From Planctomycetota bacterium (GTDB taxonomy: Bacteria > Planctomycetota > Brocadiia > SM23-32): a stretch of DNA of 8,783 bases. Positions within the stretch are counted from its first letter, which is position 1, and every line of letters starts with the position of its first letter. This document shows positions 1 through 5,586 of the stretch, in pieces. Position numbers and translations under genes: made by a program. The stretch covers positions 1-8,783 of the forward strand of contig JAUVVP010000049.1 in the NCBI GenBank assembly GCA_030604585.1. Direction: 5' to 3'. A model generated the notes under the pieces. That model searched no databases and was not told where the DNA came from. It was given only the letters and a program-made list of their open reading frames with translations.

Positions 1-34
1 AACATGATGGCCGACCTCGACTTCGTGCCGGAGG
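1..34 (+). repeat. 34-bp exact direct repeat, copy A (window edge)
   Basis: Positions 1-34 are identical to 620-653, giving a direct-repeat period of 619 bp. The match ends at base 35 (G here, T at 654). Its left end is unknown because the window starts here. In copy B the sequence is native UroD-like coding sequence; in this copy it runs in frame into PEBP coding sequence. The last ten bases (25-34, encoding Val-Pro-Glu plus the next G) suit both protein families, so this is the likely crossover or mis-join point. Confidence 0.95.
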
Positions 35-387
35 GAACGGTCTCGTTCGCGCTCATCATGGACGACCCGGACGTGCCGCTGAGGACCTTCAACCACTGGC
101 TCATATGCGAGATGCCCGGCGGCGCCCGGGCCCTCGCCGAGGGTGTCCCCCGGCAGGACCGGGTCAACACGCCGGTCAGCGCGGTCCAGGGCATCAACGC
201 CTTCCGGAAGGTCGGGTACAGCGGCCCCGCCCCGCCGAAGGGCAAGGCCCATCGCTACTACTTCAAGCTCTACGCCCTGGACGAAAGGCTGGACATGCCG
301 GGCAGCTTCTCCCGCGGGCAGCTCGAGGCCGCCATGAAAGGCCATGTCCTCGCCAAAGCCGAGCTGATGGGCAGGTACGGGCGTTAG
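1..387 (+). CDS. YbhB/YbcL-family (PEBP) protein, 5' partial or chimeric
   Basis: This is a phosphatidylethanolamine-binding/Raf-kinase-inhibitor-like protein; bacterial members are small soluble proteins of mostly unknown ligand. Visible family signatures, counted from the ATG at 4, are VPEGT (8-12), DDPDVP (20-25), HWL (31-33) and, near the middle, YSGPAPPKG followed by HRYYFKLYALD. These match the anion-binding pocket of the YbhB/YbcL fold. Only about 127 residues are present, against roughly 150-180 for the family, so the N-terminal strands are missing. The residues before VPE (NMMADLDF) do not fit a PEBP N-terminus; they are identical in DNA and frame to a stretch of the downstream UroD-like gene. 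The frame is open to the window edge, so the ATG at 4 is not a trustworthy start and no ribosome site can be seen. The stop is TAG at 385-387, inside a hairpin loop. The family call is firm; the integrity of the 5' end is doubtful. Confidence 0.78.
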   Translation, partial: NMMADLDFVPEGTVSFALIMDDPDVPLRTFNHWLICEMPGGARALAEGVPRQDRVNTPVSAVQGINAFRKVGYSGPAPPKGKAHRYYFKLYALDERLDMPGSFSRGQLEAAMKGHVLAKAELMGRYGR

Positions 388-398
388 TGCGACGCCCG
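378..398 (+). terminator. Hairpin with the PEBP stop codon in its loop
   Basis: A perfect 7-bp stem (CGGGCGT at 378-384, ACGCCCG at 392-398) has a 7-nt loop, TAGTGCG, that begins with the TAG stop codon. No T-tract follows, so this is at best a U-less (I-shaped) terminator or an mRNA 3'-end stabiliser. It lies 35 nt upstream of the UroD-like start and could equally influence initiation of that gene. Confidence 0.35.
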
Positions 399-433
399 GC
401 CGAAGCAATCGGACCATGAGGCGCAACGAAACC

Positions 434-1516
434 ATGACCGAACTGACGGGGCTTGAAAGAATCGGCCGCATCCTGAGAAGAGAGCCGGTCGACAGGATCG
501 GGCTCTTCGAGCATTTCTGGGGGGACACGCAGAAGAAGTGGACCTCGCAGGGACACCTGCGGGAAGGCGAAGACCTGGCCACGCACTTCGGCTTCGACAT
601 GAGCCTTTGCTGGCCCTTCAACATGATGGCCGACCTCGACTTCGTGCCGGAGGTCATCGAGGAGACCGAAGAGACCATCGTCACGCGGGACGGCAACGGG
701 GCCGTTCTCAGAAGGCACAAGCTGCACGACACCACGCCGGAACACATTGACTTCATGGTCAAGGAGCGGGCTGCCTGGGAGGAGAAGATCAAGCCCCTGC
801 TGAAACCCGAACGCCGGCGGATTGACTTCGACGCCTACAGGAACGCGAAAGAGGCGGCGGCCGAAGCTCACCGGTTCTTCTGCTGGTCCGGCCCCAATGT
901 GTTCGAGCTTATGCACCCCGTCTGCGGCCATGAGTACATGCTTATGGGCATGGCGCTTGACCCCGACTGGGTCAGGGACATGGTCAACACCTACGCGGAG
1001 CTGAACATCGCCCTGTTGGAGATCCTCTTCGAGGAGGCCGGCAAGCCGGACGGCATCTGGTACTACGAGGACATGGGCTTCAAGCAGCGCCCCTTCATGT
1101 CGCCGCAGATGTACCGGGAGATCGTCCAGCCGGGACACAAGAAGACCTTCGATCACGCCCATTCGCTCGGGCTGCCGGTCATCCTCCACTCGTGCGGCTA
1201 CGTCGAGCCCCTGGTGCCGGGTTTGATCGAGGCCGGGATGGACTGCCTGCAGGTCATCGAGGTCAAGGCGGGGATGGACCCACTAAGAATCAAGGGCGAG
1301 TTCGGCGACCGCATCGTCCTGTTCGGCGGCATGGACGCCCGCAACCTGGTGGCCAACAACAGGGACGCCATCCGGGAGGAACTCGAGGCCAAGGTCCCCG
1401 CCCTGAAGCAGGACAGCGGTTACATCCTGCACTCCGACCACTCGATTCCCGACACCTGCGACTACGAGACCTACCGCTTCTTCGTGGACGAGGGCCTGCG
1501 CCTGGGCACTTATTGA
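434..1516 (+). CDS. Uroporphyrinogen decarboxylase (URO-D) superfamily protein, MtaA-like
   Basis: A 360-residue TIM-barrel protein of the URO-D superfamily. Numbering is from the ATG at 434, chosen because it starts the usual short N-terminus (MTELTGLERI) and has a GAGG 12 nt upstream; the in-frame ATG at 416 has no ribosome site but cannot be excluded. Landmarks are RREPVDR near 16-22, an EDMG turn at 212-215, HSCG at 252-255, and a C-terminal YILHSDHSIPDTC stretch with Cys342. The HxC pair resembles the zinc site of cobamide methyltransferases such as MtaA/MtbA, where a third Cys near the C-terminus completes the site; Cys342 is a candidate. The RQAGR-type N-terminal motif of true HemE is absent, so haem synthesis is unlikely. 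Corrinoid-dependent methyl transfer or demethylation is inferred, but no corrinoid protein is encoded nearby. Residues 63-74 are encoded by the 34-bp duplicated block. It converges on the SDR gene that follows. Confidence 0.85.
   Translation: MTELTGLERIGRILRREPVDRIGLFEHFWGDTQKKWTSQGHLREGEDLATHFGFDMSLCWPFNMMADLDFVPEVIEETEETIVTRDGNGAVLRRHKLHDTTPEHIDFMVKERAAWEEKIKPLLKPERRRIDFDAYRNAKEAAAEAHRFFCWSGPNVFELMHPVCGHEYMLMGMALDPDWVRDMVNTYAELNIALLEILFEEAGKPDGIWYYEDMGFKQRPFMSPQMYREIVQPGHKKTFDHAHSLGLPVILHSCGYVEPLVPGLIEAGMDCLQVIEVKAGMDPLRIKGEFGDRIVLFGGMDARNLVANNRDAIREELEAKVPALKQDSGYILHSDHSIPDTCDYETYRFFVDEGLRLGTY
620..653 (+). repeat. 34-bp exact direct repeat, copy B (inside the UroD-like gene)
   Basis: Identical to 1-34. 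Here the block encodes NMMADLDFVPE plus one base and is flanked by family-consistent residues on both sides (CWPF before, VIEE after). This copy is therefore the original and the window-edge copy is the displaced one. Confidence 0.95.
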
Positions 1517-1539
1517 GCGTCCTCGCTCGCTCTCGCTCA
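1514..1539. terminator. Inverted repeat joining the stop codons of two convergent genes
   Basis: TGAGCG (1514-1519) pairs with CGCTCA (1534-1539) across a 14-nt loop. The left arm contains the TGA of the plus-strand UroD-like gene; the right arm contains the TGA (TCA on this strand) of the minus-strand SDR. A shorter GAGCG-TCCT-CGCTC hairpin (1515-1528) is an alternative. The 20-nt convergent spacer has no T-run on either side. A bidirectional U-less terminator is plausible but the stem is short. Confidence 0.35.
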
Positions 1540-2262
1540 GATCGGGTGGCGCCGGACGTCTATGCCCGGACCGCTGACCCAGCGGGACTCGTCCGAGGCG
1601 AAGAAAACGGCGGCTTTCGCGATGTCCTCCGGCCGCAGCAACTCCGAGCGGTCCTCGCCCGGGAAGTTCACGCGCCTCTGATCGGTGTCCGTCGGGCCGG
1701 GGCAGATGACGTTGCAGCGGATGCCATACGGCCGCCCCTCCTTGGCGAGCGCATCCGCCAGTCCCATCACGCCGGACTTGCTGGCGCAGTAGGCGCTCCA
1801 GTTGCCGTGTGCCCGGCGTCCCGAGCCGCTGGAGATCACGATGATGCTTCCGCCGCCGCGCGCCCTCATGTGCGGCCAGACGGCGCGCGTGGCGTAGTAG
1901 GTGCCCAGCAGGTTCACCTTCACCATGCTCTCCCACTCGTCGGGCGGCATCTCGCCAATGGCCCCCAGGGACGCAATCCCCGCCGAGGTCACGAGGATGT
2001 CCACGTGGCCCAGCTCTTCGATGAGCTGCCCGACGGCGGACTCGACCTGAGCCCGGTCCGTGATGTCGGCGCAGGCCGTAACGACTTCCGCCCCGGCGGC
2101 CTCACCCCCGACCTTCCGCGCAGCGCGGTCAAGCCGGTCCCGGCTCTTGCTCAGCAGGCCGATTCCGGCTCCCTCACGGGCATACTCAATCGCAATGGCC
2201 AGGCCGATGCCCCGGCTCCCGCCCGTTATCAGAGCGTTCTTGCCCTGCAGTCTGTGACACAT
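1537..2262 (-). CDS. Short-chain dehydrogenase/reductase (classical SDR), intact active site
   Basis: A 241-residue classical SDR, a soluble NAD(P)-dependent oxidoreductase with a Rossmann fold. The cofactor loop TGGSRGIG is at 13-20, the adenine-ring Asp at 66 (ADITD), SAG at 93-95 (usually NAG), and the full catalytic tetrad is present: Asn117, Ser145, Tyr158, Lys162. The PG motif after strand 6 is at 188-189. The second strand ends in SKSR (residues 38-41) rather than an acidic residue, which suggests NADP preference. The start is ATG with a modest AAAGGA site 11 nt upstream (2274-2279). It follows a second SDR by 81 nt on the same strand, so the two are probably co-transcribed. The C-terminus ends RRHPI instead of the common VDGG-type tail. 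The substrate is not predictable; FabG-like 3-oxoacyl or polyol/sugar dehydrogenases are the nearest general types. Confidence 0.92.
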   Translation of the reverse strand: MCHRLQGKNALITGGSRGIGLAIAIEYAREGAGIGLLSKSRDRLDRAARKVGGEAAGAEVVTACADITDRAQVESAVGQLIEELGHVDILVTSAGIASLGAIGEMPPDEWESMVKVNLLGTYYATRAVWPHMRARGGGSIIVISSGSGRRAHGNWSAYCASKSGVMGLADALAKEGRPYGIRCNVICPGPTDTDQRRVNFPGEDRSELLRPEDIAKAAVFFASDESRWVSGPGIDVRRHPI

Positions 2263-2338
2263 AAGTGGGTCGGTCCTTTATCAGTCGTGCTCTGCCCAGG
2301 TGCGAAGATCAAAGGGCGCGCCTACAGCCGCGCACGAG

Positions 2339-2354
2339 CAGGACTACGGTCCTG
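2339..2354 (-). terminator. Hairpin over the stop codon of the substituted SDR
   Basis: On the minus strand, CAGGAC and GTCCTG form a perfect 6-bp stem around a CGTA tetraloop. The TAG stop (2346-2344) spans the loop and the first base of the right arm. No T-tract follows, and the next SDR starts 81 nt downstream. It may be an intergenic processing or stability element rather than a true terminator. Confidence 0.3.
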
Positions 2355-3108
2355 TTGCCAGGTAGCCGCCGTCCACCGGCAGAACGGCGCCAGTGATCCA
2401 CGACGCTTCGTCCGAGGCCAGGAATGCTGCGGCGGCTGCGATCTCCTCGGGCGTTCCAAGGCGACCCATCGGATGCATGTCGGCTATCTTCGCCCTCCGC
2501 TCCGGGTCCTTCAGCACTGCCTCGTTAATCGGCGTCCGCACCCACCCCGGGCAGATGCAGTTGACGCGGACGTTCTGCCTGGCGTGGGCGATGGCCATGC
2601 TGCGCGTCAGGTTCACTACACCGCCCTTCGCGGCACAGAACGAAGCGCCGCCCTTGCCCTGCATGCCGCCGATGGACGACACGGTGACGATGGCGCCGCC
2701 ACCCGTTTCCAGCATGGCGGGCACTGCGAACTTACAGGACAGGAAAACGCCTTTCAAGTCCAGGTCCACCACGCGGTCCCAGTCCTGTTCCGACACGTCC
2801 ACGACCGTGCCGCCGGCTCCGACGCCGGCGCTCGGGACGAGCACGTCCAGGCGGCCGAAGGCCTCCACCGTCTCGGCCACCATCTTCTCCGCGTCCGCCG
2901 CCCTGGTGACGTCGGCCTGGACGAAGAGGGCCCGACCGCCCTCGGCCCCGATCAGCCGGCAGGTCTCCCGGCCACCGTCGGGGTTGATGTCGGCAACGAC
3001 AACCGCAGCGCCTTCGGACGCCAGGCGCAGCGCCGTGGCCCGCCCGAGTCCAGACCCGCCGCCGGTGATTAAGGCAACCCGTCCCTCAAACCTCTCCCTC
3101 CCGGGCAT
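2344..3108 (-). CDS. SDR-family protein with Tyr-to-Phe and Asn-to-Asp active-site substitutions
   Basis: A 254-residue SDR-fold protein. The ATG at 3108 has a strong AAGGGGG site 7 nt upstream (3116-3122) and gives the usual short lead into the first strand; an in-frame TTG at 3162 is weaker. Visible parts are the cofactor loop TGGGSGLG at 15-22, Asp40 closing strand 2 (ADIN, suggesting NAD preference), Asp66, SAG at 93-95, VSS at 143-145, Lys161, a PG motif and a canonical VDGGY C-terminus. The catalytic Tyr of YxxxK is Phe157 (FCAAK; codon TTC at 2640-2638), and the tetrad Asn is Asp117 (LDLKG; codon GAC at 2760-2758). Everything else looks well conserved and the frame is intact, so this is not simple decay. 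It may be a non-catalytic SDR, a partner of the adjacent intact SDR, or an enzyme with altered chemistry. It sits downstream of a 286-bp gap that may hold its promoter. Confidence 0.9.
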   Translation of the reverse strand: MPGRERFEGRVALITGGGSGLGRATALRLASEGAAVVVADINPDGGRETCRLIGAEGGRALFVQADVTRAADAEKMVAETVEAFGRLDVLVPSAGVGAGGTVVDVSEQDWDRVVDLDLKGVFLSCKFAVPAMLETGGGAIVTVSSIGGMQGKGGASFCAAKGGVVNLTRSMAIAHARQNVRVNCICPGWVRTPINEAVLKDPERRAKIADMHPMGRLGTPEEIAAAAAFLASDEASWITGAVLPVDGGYLATGP

Positions 3109-3192
3109 CTCCAGGCCCCCTTCCGGAGCAACGAGCAGACTCCGTGCTACTGATCCCTGCAAGACCAGAGTCCTATGCGTTCACGGCGGCAG

Positions 3193-3231
3193 CCGGGCCG
3201 TCTCGGCCCGGAGTCCGGCGAGACGCCGGAC
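3193..3231. repeat. REP/BIME-like pair of perfect 8-bp hairpins
   Basis: Two perfect 8-bp stems with 3-nt loops stand side by side. Stem one is CCGGGCCG (3193-3200), loop TCT, CGGCCCGG (3204-3211). One base separates it from stem two: GTCCGGCG (3213-3220), loop AGA, CGCCGGAC (3224-3231). The loops are complementary, and CGTCTCG (3199-3205) can pair with CGAGACG (3219-3225), so an alternative or kissing fold exists. It lies in the gap between the propeller gene and the SDR pair, as expected for a dispersed extragenic palindrome. Only one copy is present in this window. Confidence 0.75.
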
Positions 3232-3277
3232 CTACCCATAGGGGCGATTTGCCGGCCGACTCGAGAACCGGACATCA

Positions 3278-3283
3278 CTTATA
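3278..3283 (-). promoter_or_regulatory. Weak -10-like box upstream of the SDR pair
   Basis: On the minus strand TATAAG (3283-3278) lies in the only AT-richer patch of the 3109-3394 gap, about 170 nt before the SDR start. No convincing -35 box accompanies it. The REP-like hairpins would lie in the leader if this promoter were used. This is a low-confidence candidate, given mainly to describe the gap. Confidence 0.2.
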
Positions 3284-3310
3284 CACGCCTAAATAGCTGC
3301 GACAGACACA

Positions 3311-3363
3311 ATGCACAGGACATGAACACCAGCACAGCTTTTCCTACTGCTAATCCTGTGCAT
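3311..3363. repeat. 10-bp inverted repeat with a 9-bp tandem half-repeat
   Basis: ATGCACAGGA (3311-3320) is the exact reverse complement of TCCTGTGCAT (3354-3363), separated by 33 nt. The right arm overlaps a tandem ATCCTGTGC / ATCCTGTTC duplication (3353-3370). The block lies just downstream of the propeller gene and shows no coding potential. It could be remnant repeat DNA or a weak 3'-end structure; the loop is too long for a typical intrinsic terminator. Confidence 0.5.
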
Positions 3364-3392
3364 CCTGTTCGTATTCGTTCTGGCCCCTCGGC

Positions 3393-3410
3393 GCTCAACC
3401 CCTGTTGAGC
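3393..3410 (-). terminator. Hairpin over the stop codon of the VCBS propeller gene
   Basis: A perfect 7-bp stem, GCTCAAC (3393-3399) with GTTGAGC (3404-3410), closes a 4-nt loop. The TGA stop (3397-3395) lies within one arm and the last sense codons form the other. No T-tract follows on the minus strand. A 286-bp non-coding gap comes next, so a U-less terminator or 3'-end protection element is reasonable. Confidence 0.4.
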
Positions 3411-4435
3411 CACAGGTCAACCTGCCGGCCCGGCTCGTACGGCTTCCCCACGATGGACGGCAGTGGGGACTCGCCGATGATGCCGGCCCGTGCGCCGTGC
3501 GTGGCGTGCCGGTCGTCAATCAGCACCTCTTCGAAGGTCCCGTCGCCGTTGTTCAGGTAGATCAGCAGCTTGGGGTCGGGGTTCTTACCCAGACCCATCT
3601 CGCCGACAAAGATGTCCAGCAGGCCGTCGCCATTGAAGTCGGCCAGGCCGAGGCTGTGCGGATGGAACAGGTCGTCGCGCAGCATGTGCATCCGCCAGTC
3701 CGGAGACCCCGAGAACCAGGCGAGGCGTGCCGGATCGCTCTCGCCCTCTGAGAGCACGACCTCGAGTCGGCCGTCGCCGTTCAGGTCGCCCACGGCCACG
3801 CAGGTAAGTTGGAAGTCGGGCGCGATGGGGCGCCGCTGCCAGGTTCCGCCCTGGCGCTTGAACCAGTACGGCCCGGCCACGATCTCCATCTGGCCGTCGT
3901 TGTCCAGGTCGGCGACCGCCACGCCTTCCAGCTCGATGTCCTCGCAGACCGTGTGCCGGCAGCCCTCAGGCCACGGGCTCACGCGCGGGTCGGCCGGGAT
4001 GTCATAATAGACGACCATCCGGCTCTGCTGCGACAGGACGACTATCTCGTCCTGCCCGTCGCCGTCAACGTCGCCGACGGCCTGGTCGTGGAACTTGTAG
4101 AGATCGTTCTCGATGAGCCGCCGGGGCCAGTTCTCATAGGGGGGGCCGGGGTTCTCGAGCCAGTAGAGTTCACTGCCGCCCCAGTCGTTGCCGGCCACCA
4201 GGTCGGGCCGCCCGTTCCCCGTTATGTCCAGCGTCACTCCGCCGGCCTCGAAGCGCGCCGTGCCGATCGTGTGACGCTTCCAGCCGGGGTACTCATACCA
4301 GACGACGTTTCCCTCGCCCAGCTTGCCGCCGATGATGATCTCATTGCGGCCGTCGCCGTTCACGTCAACTATCAGGCAGACGTCGTTCAGCGTCCCGGGC
4401 GTCTTCGCATCAAGCACGATGTGCTCAAACCGCAT
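3395..4435 (-). CDS. VCBS/FG-GAP-repeat beta-propeller protein
   Basis: A 346-residue protein built almost entirely of VCBS/FG-GAP blades. Six calcium-loop motifs of the DxDGDGxxE/D type start near residues 24 (DVNGDGRNE), 70 (DITGNGRPD), 122 (DVDGDGQDE), 176 (DLDNDGQME), 217 (DLNGDGRLE) and 266 (DFNGDGLLD), spaced about 46-54 residues apart. Each is followed by a hydrophobic strand, as in integrin-like propellers. The start is ATG with an AGGAG site 7 nt upstream (4443-4447); an upstream in-frame GTG at 4465 adds nothing recognisable. Such proteins usually bind ligands or carbohydrates outside the cell, yet no signal peptide or membrane segment is visible: the first calcium loop begins by residue 24. 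It follows the second UroD-like gene by 53 nt and is probably co-transcribed with it. The ligand is unknown. Confidence 0.88.
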   Translation of the reverse strand: MRFEHIVLDAKTPGTLNDVCLIVDVNGDGRNEIIIGGKLGEGNVVWYEYPGWKRHTIGTARFEAGGVTLDITGNGRPDLVAGNDWGGSELYWLENPGPPYENWPRRLIENDLYKFHDQAVGDVDGDGQDEIVVLSQQSRMVVYYDIPADPRVSPWPEGCRHTVCEDIELEGVAVADLDNDGQMEIVAGPYWFKRQGGTWQRRPIAPDFQLTCVAVGDLNGDGRLEVVLSEGESDPARLAWFSGSPDWRMHMLRDDLFHPHSLGLADFNGDGLLDIFVGEMGLGKNPDPKLLIYLNNGDGTFEEVLIDDRHATHGARAGIIGESPLPSIVGKPYEPGRQVDLWLNRG

Positions 4436-4488
4436 GGACTGTCTCCTCTCAGCACGGGGCCACACGAGTGAACTCGGCGCAGGCAGCG

Positions 4489-5508
4489 TCAGCCCATCGG
4501 CGCCGTCGGCTCGGGCAGGGGCTGGCCGTAAAGGTCGAGCGACACTTCGCTGAAGGCCCGGTACATGGTCAGCTTCGCGGCGGGCCCGGCGCCTATCGCC
4601 TCGCCGTCACCGTAGTCGCTGAATACGAACCCGCCCTGCCGCGTCATCCAGTGCTCCGCCAGGGCCCGGGCGTCGCCCTCGATCCGGGCGGCGTCGTCGG
4701 TCGGCAGCGTGGCCTGGATGTCGGAGAGCGACTCGAACGTGATCTTGCCCCGGTAGCGCCGGCCTATCTCCTCGATGCCGAGGGCGCGCGGCTGCTGCAG
4801 GTTCACCACGTCCACGCCTGCGTCAATGAAGCCCCGGATGACCTCGTTGATCTTCCCGCAGGAGTGCACCCAAACGTCCTGTCCGCCCTCGTGCATGGCG
4901 TCGAACAGCCTCCTGTACCGAGGCAGGAAGAAGTCGCGCCACAGTTCCATAGAGATGAAGGCGGCCTCCTGCGTGCCCCAATCGTCCGTCATGCTGAAAG
5001 AGTGCAGCCGCGGGCCGAAGCGCTCCTGGCAGTTGCGCACGAGGCAGACGTGGGCGGCCAGGATCTTGTCGGCCAGCGCCTCGGCGTTCTGGCGGTCGGC
5101 CAACAGCCCCATCAGGACGTTCTCGAAGCCGGCCAGCGAGTGCATCCGCTCGAACAGGACCATGAAGATGCCCACCTGCGTGTAGCGGTCCTCTTTCTCA
5201 GCGGCGCGGAGGGCCTCCTCGGCATCCTCGTAGCGCCAGTCCTCGCTGTAGTCGGGCGCGATCGCCCTGTCGTGGCACGACAGATCGGCAAGCGGGTGCC
5301 CCTTCGGCTGGCCCATGTTGGCCAGCTCGGTCTGCTCCCAGCGGCACCCCCACTCGTCCACCTTCAGGCCGTTCTCCCACCGGTCCCGGTTCTTCCAGGG
5401 AATCCAGGCCGTGTCATCGCATCCGAAGCAGGCCATCCGCACGGGCAGGCGCTCCGGACCGTCAAAATGAATGGCCGCCTGAACGATCTCCCTGGGGCTC
5501 TGACTCAT
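4489..5508 (-). CDS. Second URO-D superfamily protein
   Basis: A 339-residue URO-D superfamily TIM barrel, strongly diverged from the plus-strand copy. The ATG has GGAG 5 nt upstream (5514-5517). Conserved landmarks are the N-terminal FDGPERLPV stretch (15-23), a MTDDWG turn at 173-178 corresponding to the EDMG turn of the other copy, and HSCG at 215-218 followed by IRGFIDAGVDVVNLQQP (224-240), the usual strand after the metal site. The C-terminal part (FVFSDYGDGEAIG, 294-306) has no Cys, so a third zinc-ligand Cys as in MtaA is not evident. HemE signature motifs are missing, so haem synthesis is unlikely. Many PVC-type genomes carry numerous uncharacterised members of this class near sugar-catabolic genes; the substrate here is unknown. 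It lies between the GNAT gene (78 nt upstream) and the propeller gene (53 nt downstream). Confidence 0.83.
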   Translation of the reverse strand: MSQSPREIVQAAIHFDGPERLPVRMACFGCDDTAWIPWKNRDRWENGLKVDEWGCRWEQTELANMGQPKGHPLADLSCHDRAIAPDYSEDWRYEDAEEALRAAEKEDRYTQVGIFMVLFERMHSLAGFENVLMGLLADRQNAEALADKILAAHVCLVRNCQERFGPRLHSFSMTDDWGTQEAAFISMELWRDFFLPRYRRLFDAMHEGGQDVWVHSCGKINEVIRGFIDAGVDVVNLQQPRALGIEEIGRRYRGKITFESLSDIQATLPTDDAARIEGDARALAEHWMTRQGGFVFSDYGDGEAIGAGPAAKLTMYRAFSEVSLDLYGQPLPEPTAPMG

Positions 5509-5586
5509 GGCTTCTCCGATCTACGGCACCTGCGGACAGCGTCTCAACACGGAGGCACTGAGCACGGCACCGACGACTGCCGGCTA

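Noticed and set aside
263..1189. A 308-codon minus-strand open frame antisense to the UroD-like gene
   Set aside because: It is a GC-rich shadow frame: low-complexity, rich in Arg, Val and Gly, with no domain, while the plus strand carries a clear URO-D protein.
434..1516. Assignment of the UroD-like proteins as HemE (haem biosynthesis)
   Set aside because: The N-terminal RQAGR-type motif and other HemE signatures are missing and the HSCG motif points to the MtaA-like branch; no other haem genes are nearby.
2279..2345. Possible promoter or riboswitch in the 67-nt spacer between the two SDR genes
   Set aside because: No -10/-35 pair or conserved RNA structure is visible; only a weak AAAGGA ribosome site for the downstream gene is seen.
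1192..3072. A 626-codon plus-strand open frame across the two SDR genes
   Set aside because: The translation is Arg/Gly/Ala/Pro-rich with no recognisable fold, crosses three real genes, and both SDRs are unambiguous on the minus strand.
3169..3408. A short plus-strand frame in the gap between the SDR pair and the propeller
   Set aside because: It reads through two hairpins and a tandem repeat, has no ribosome site, and no conserved character.
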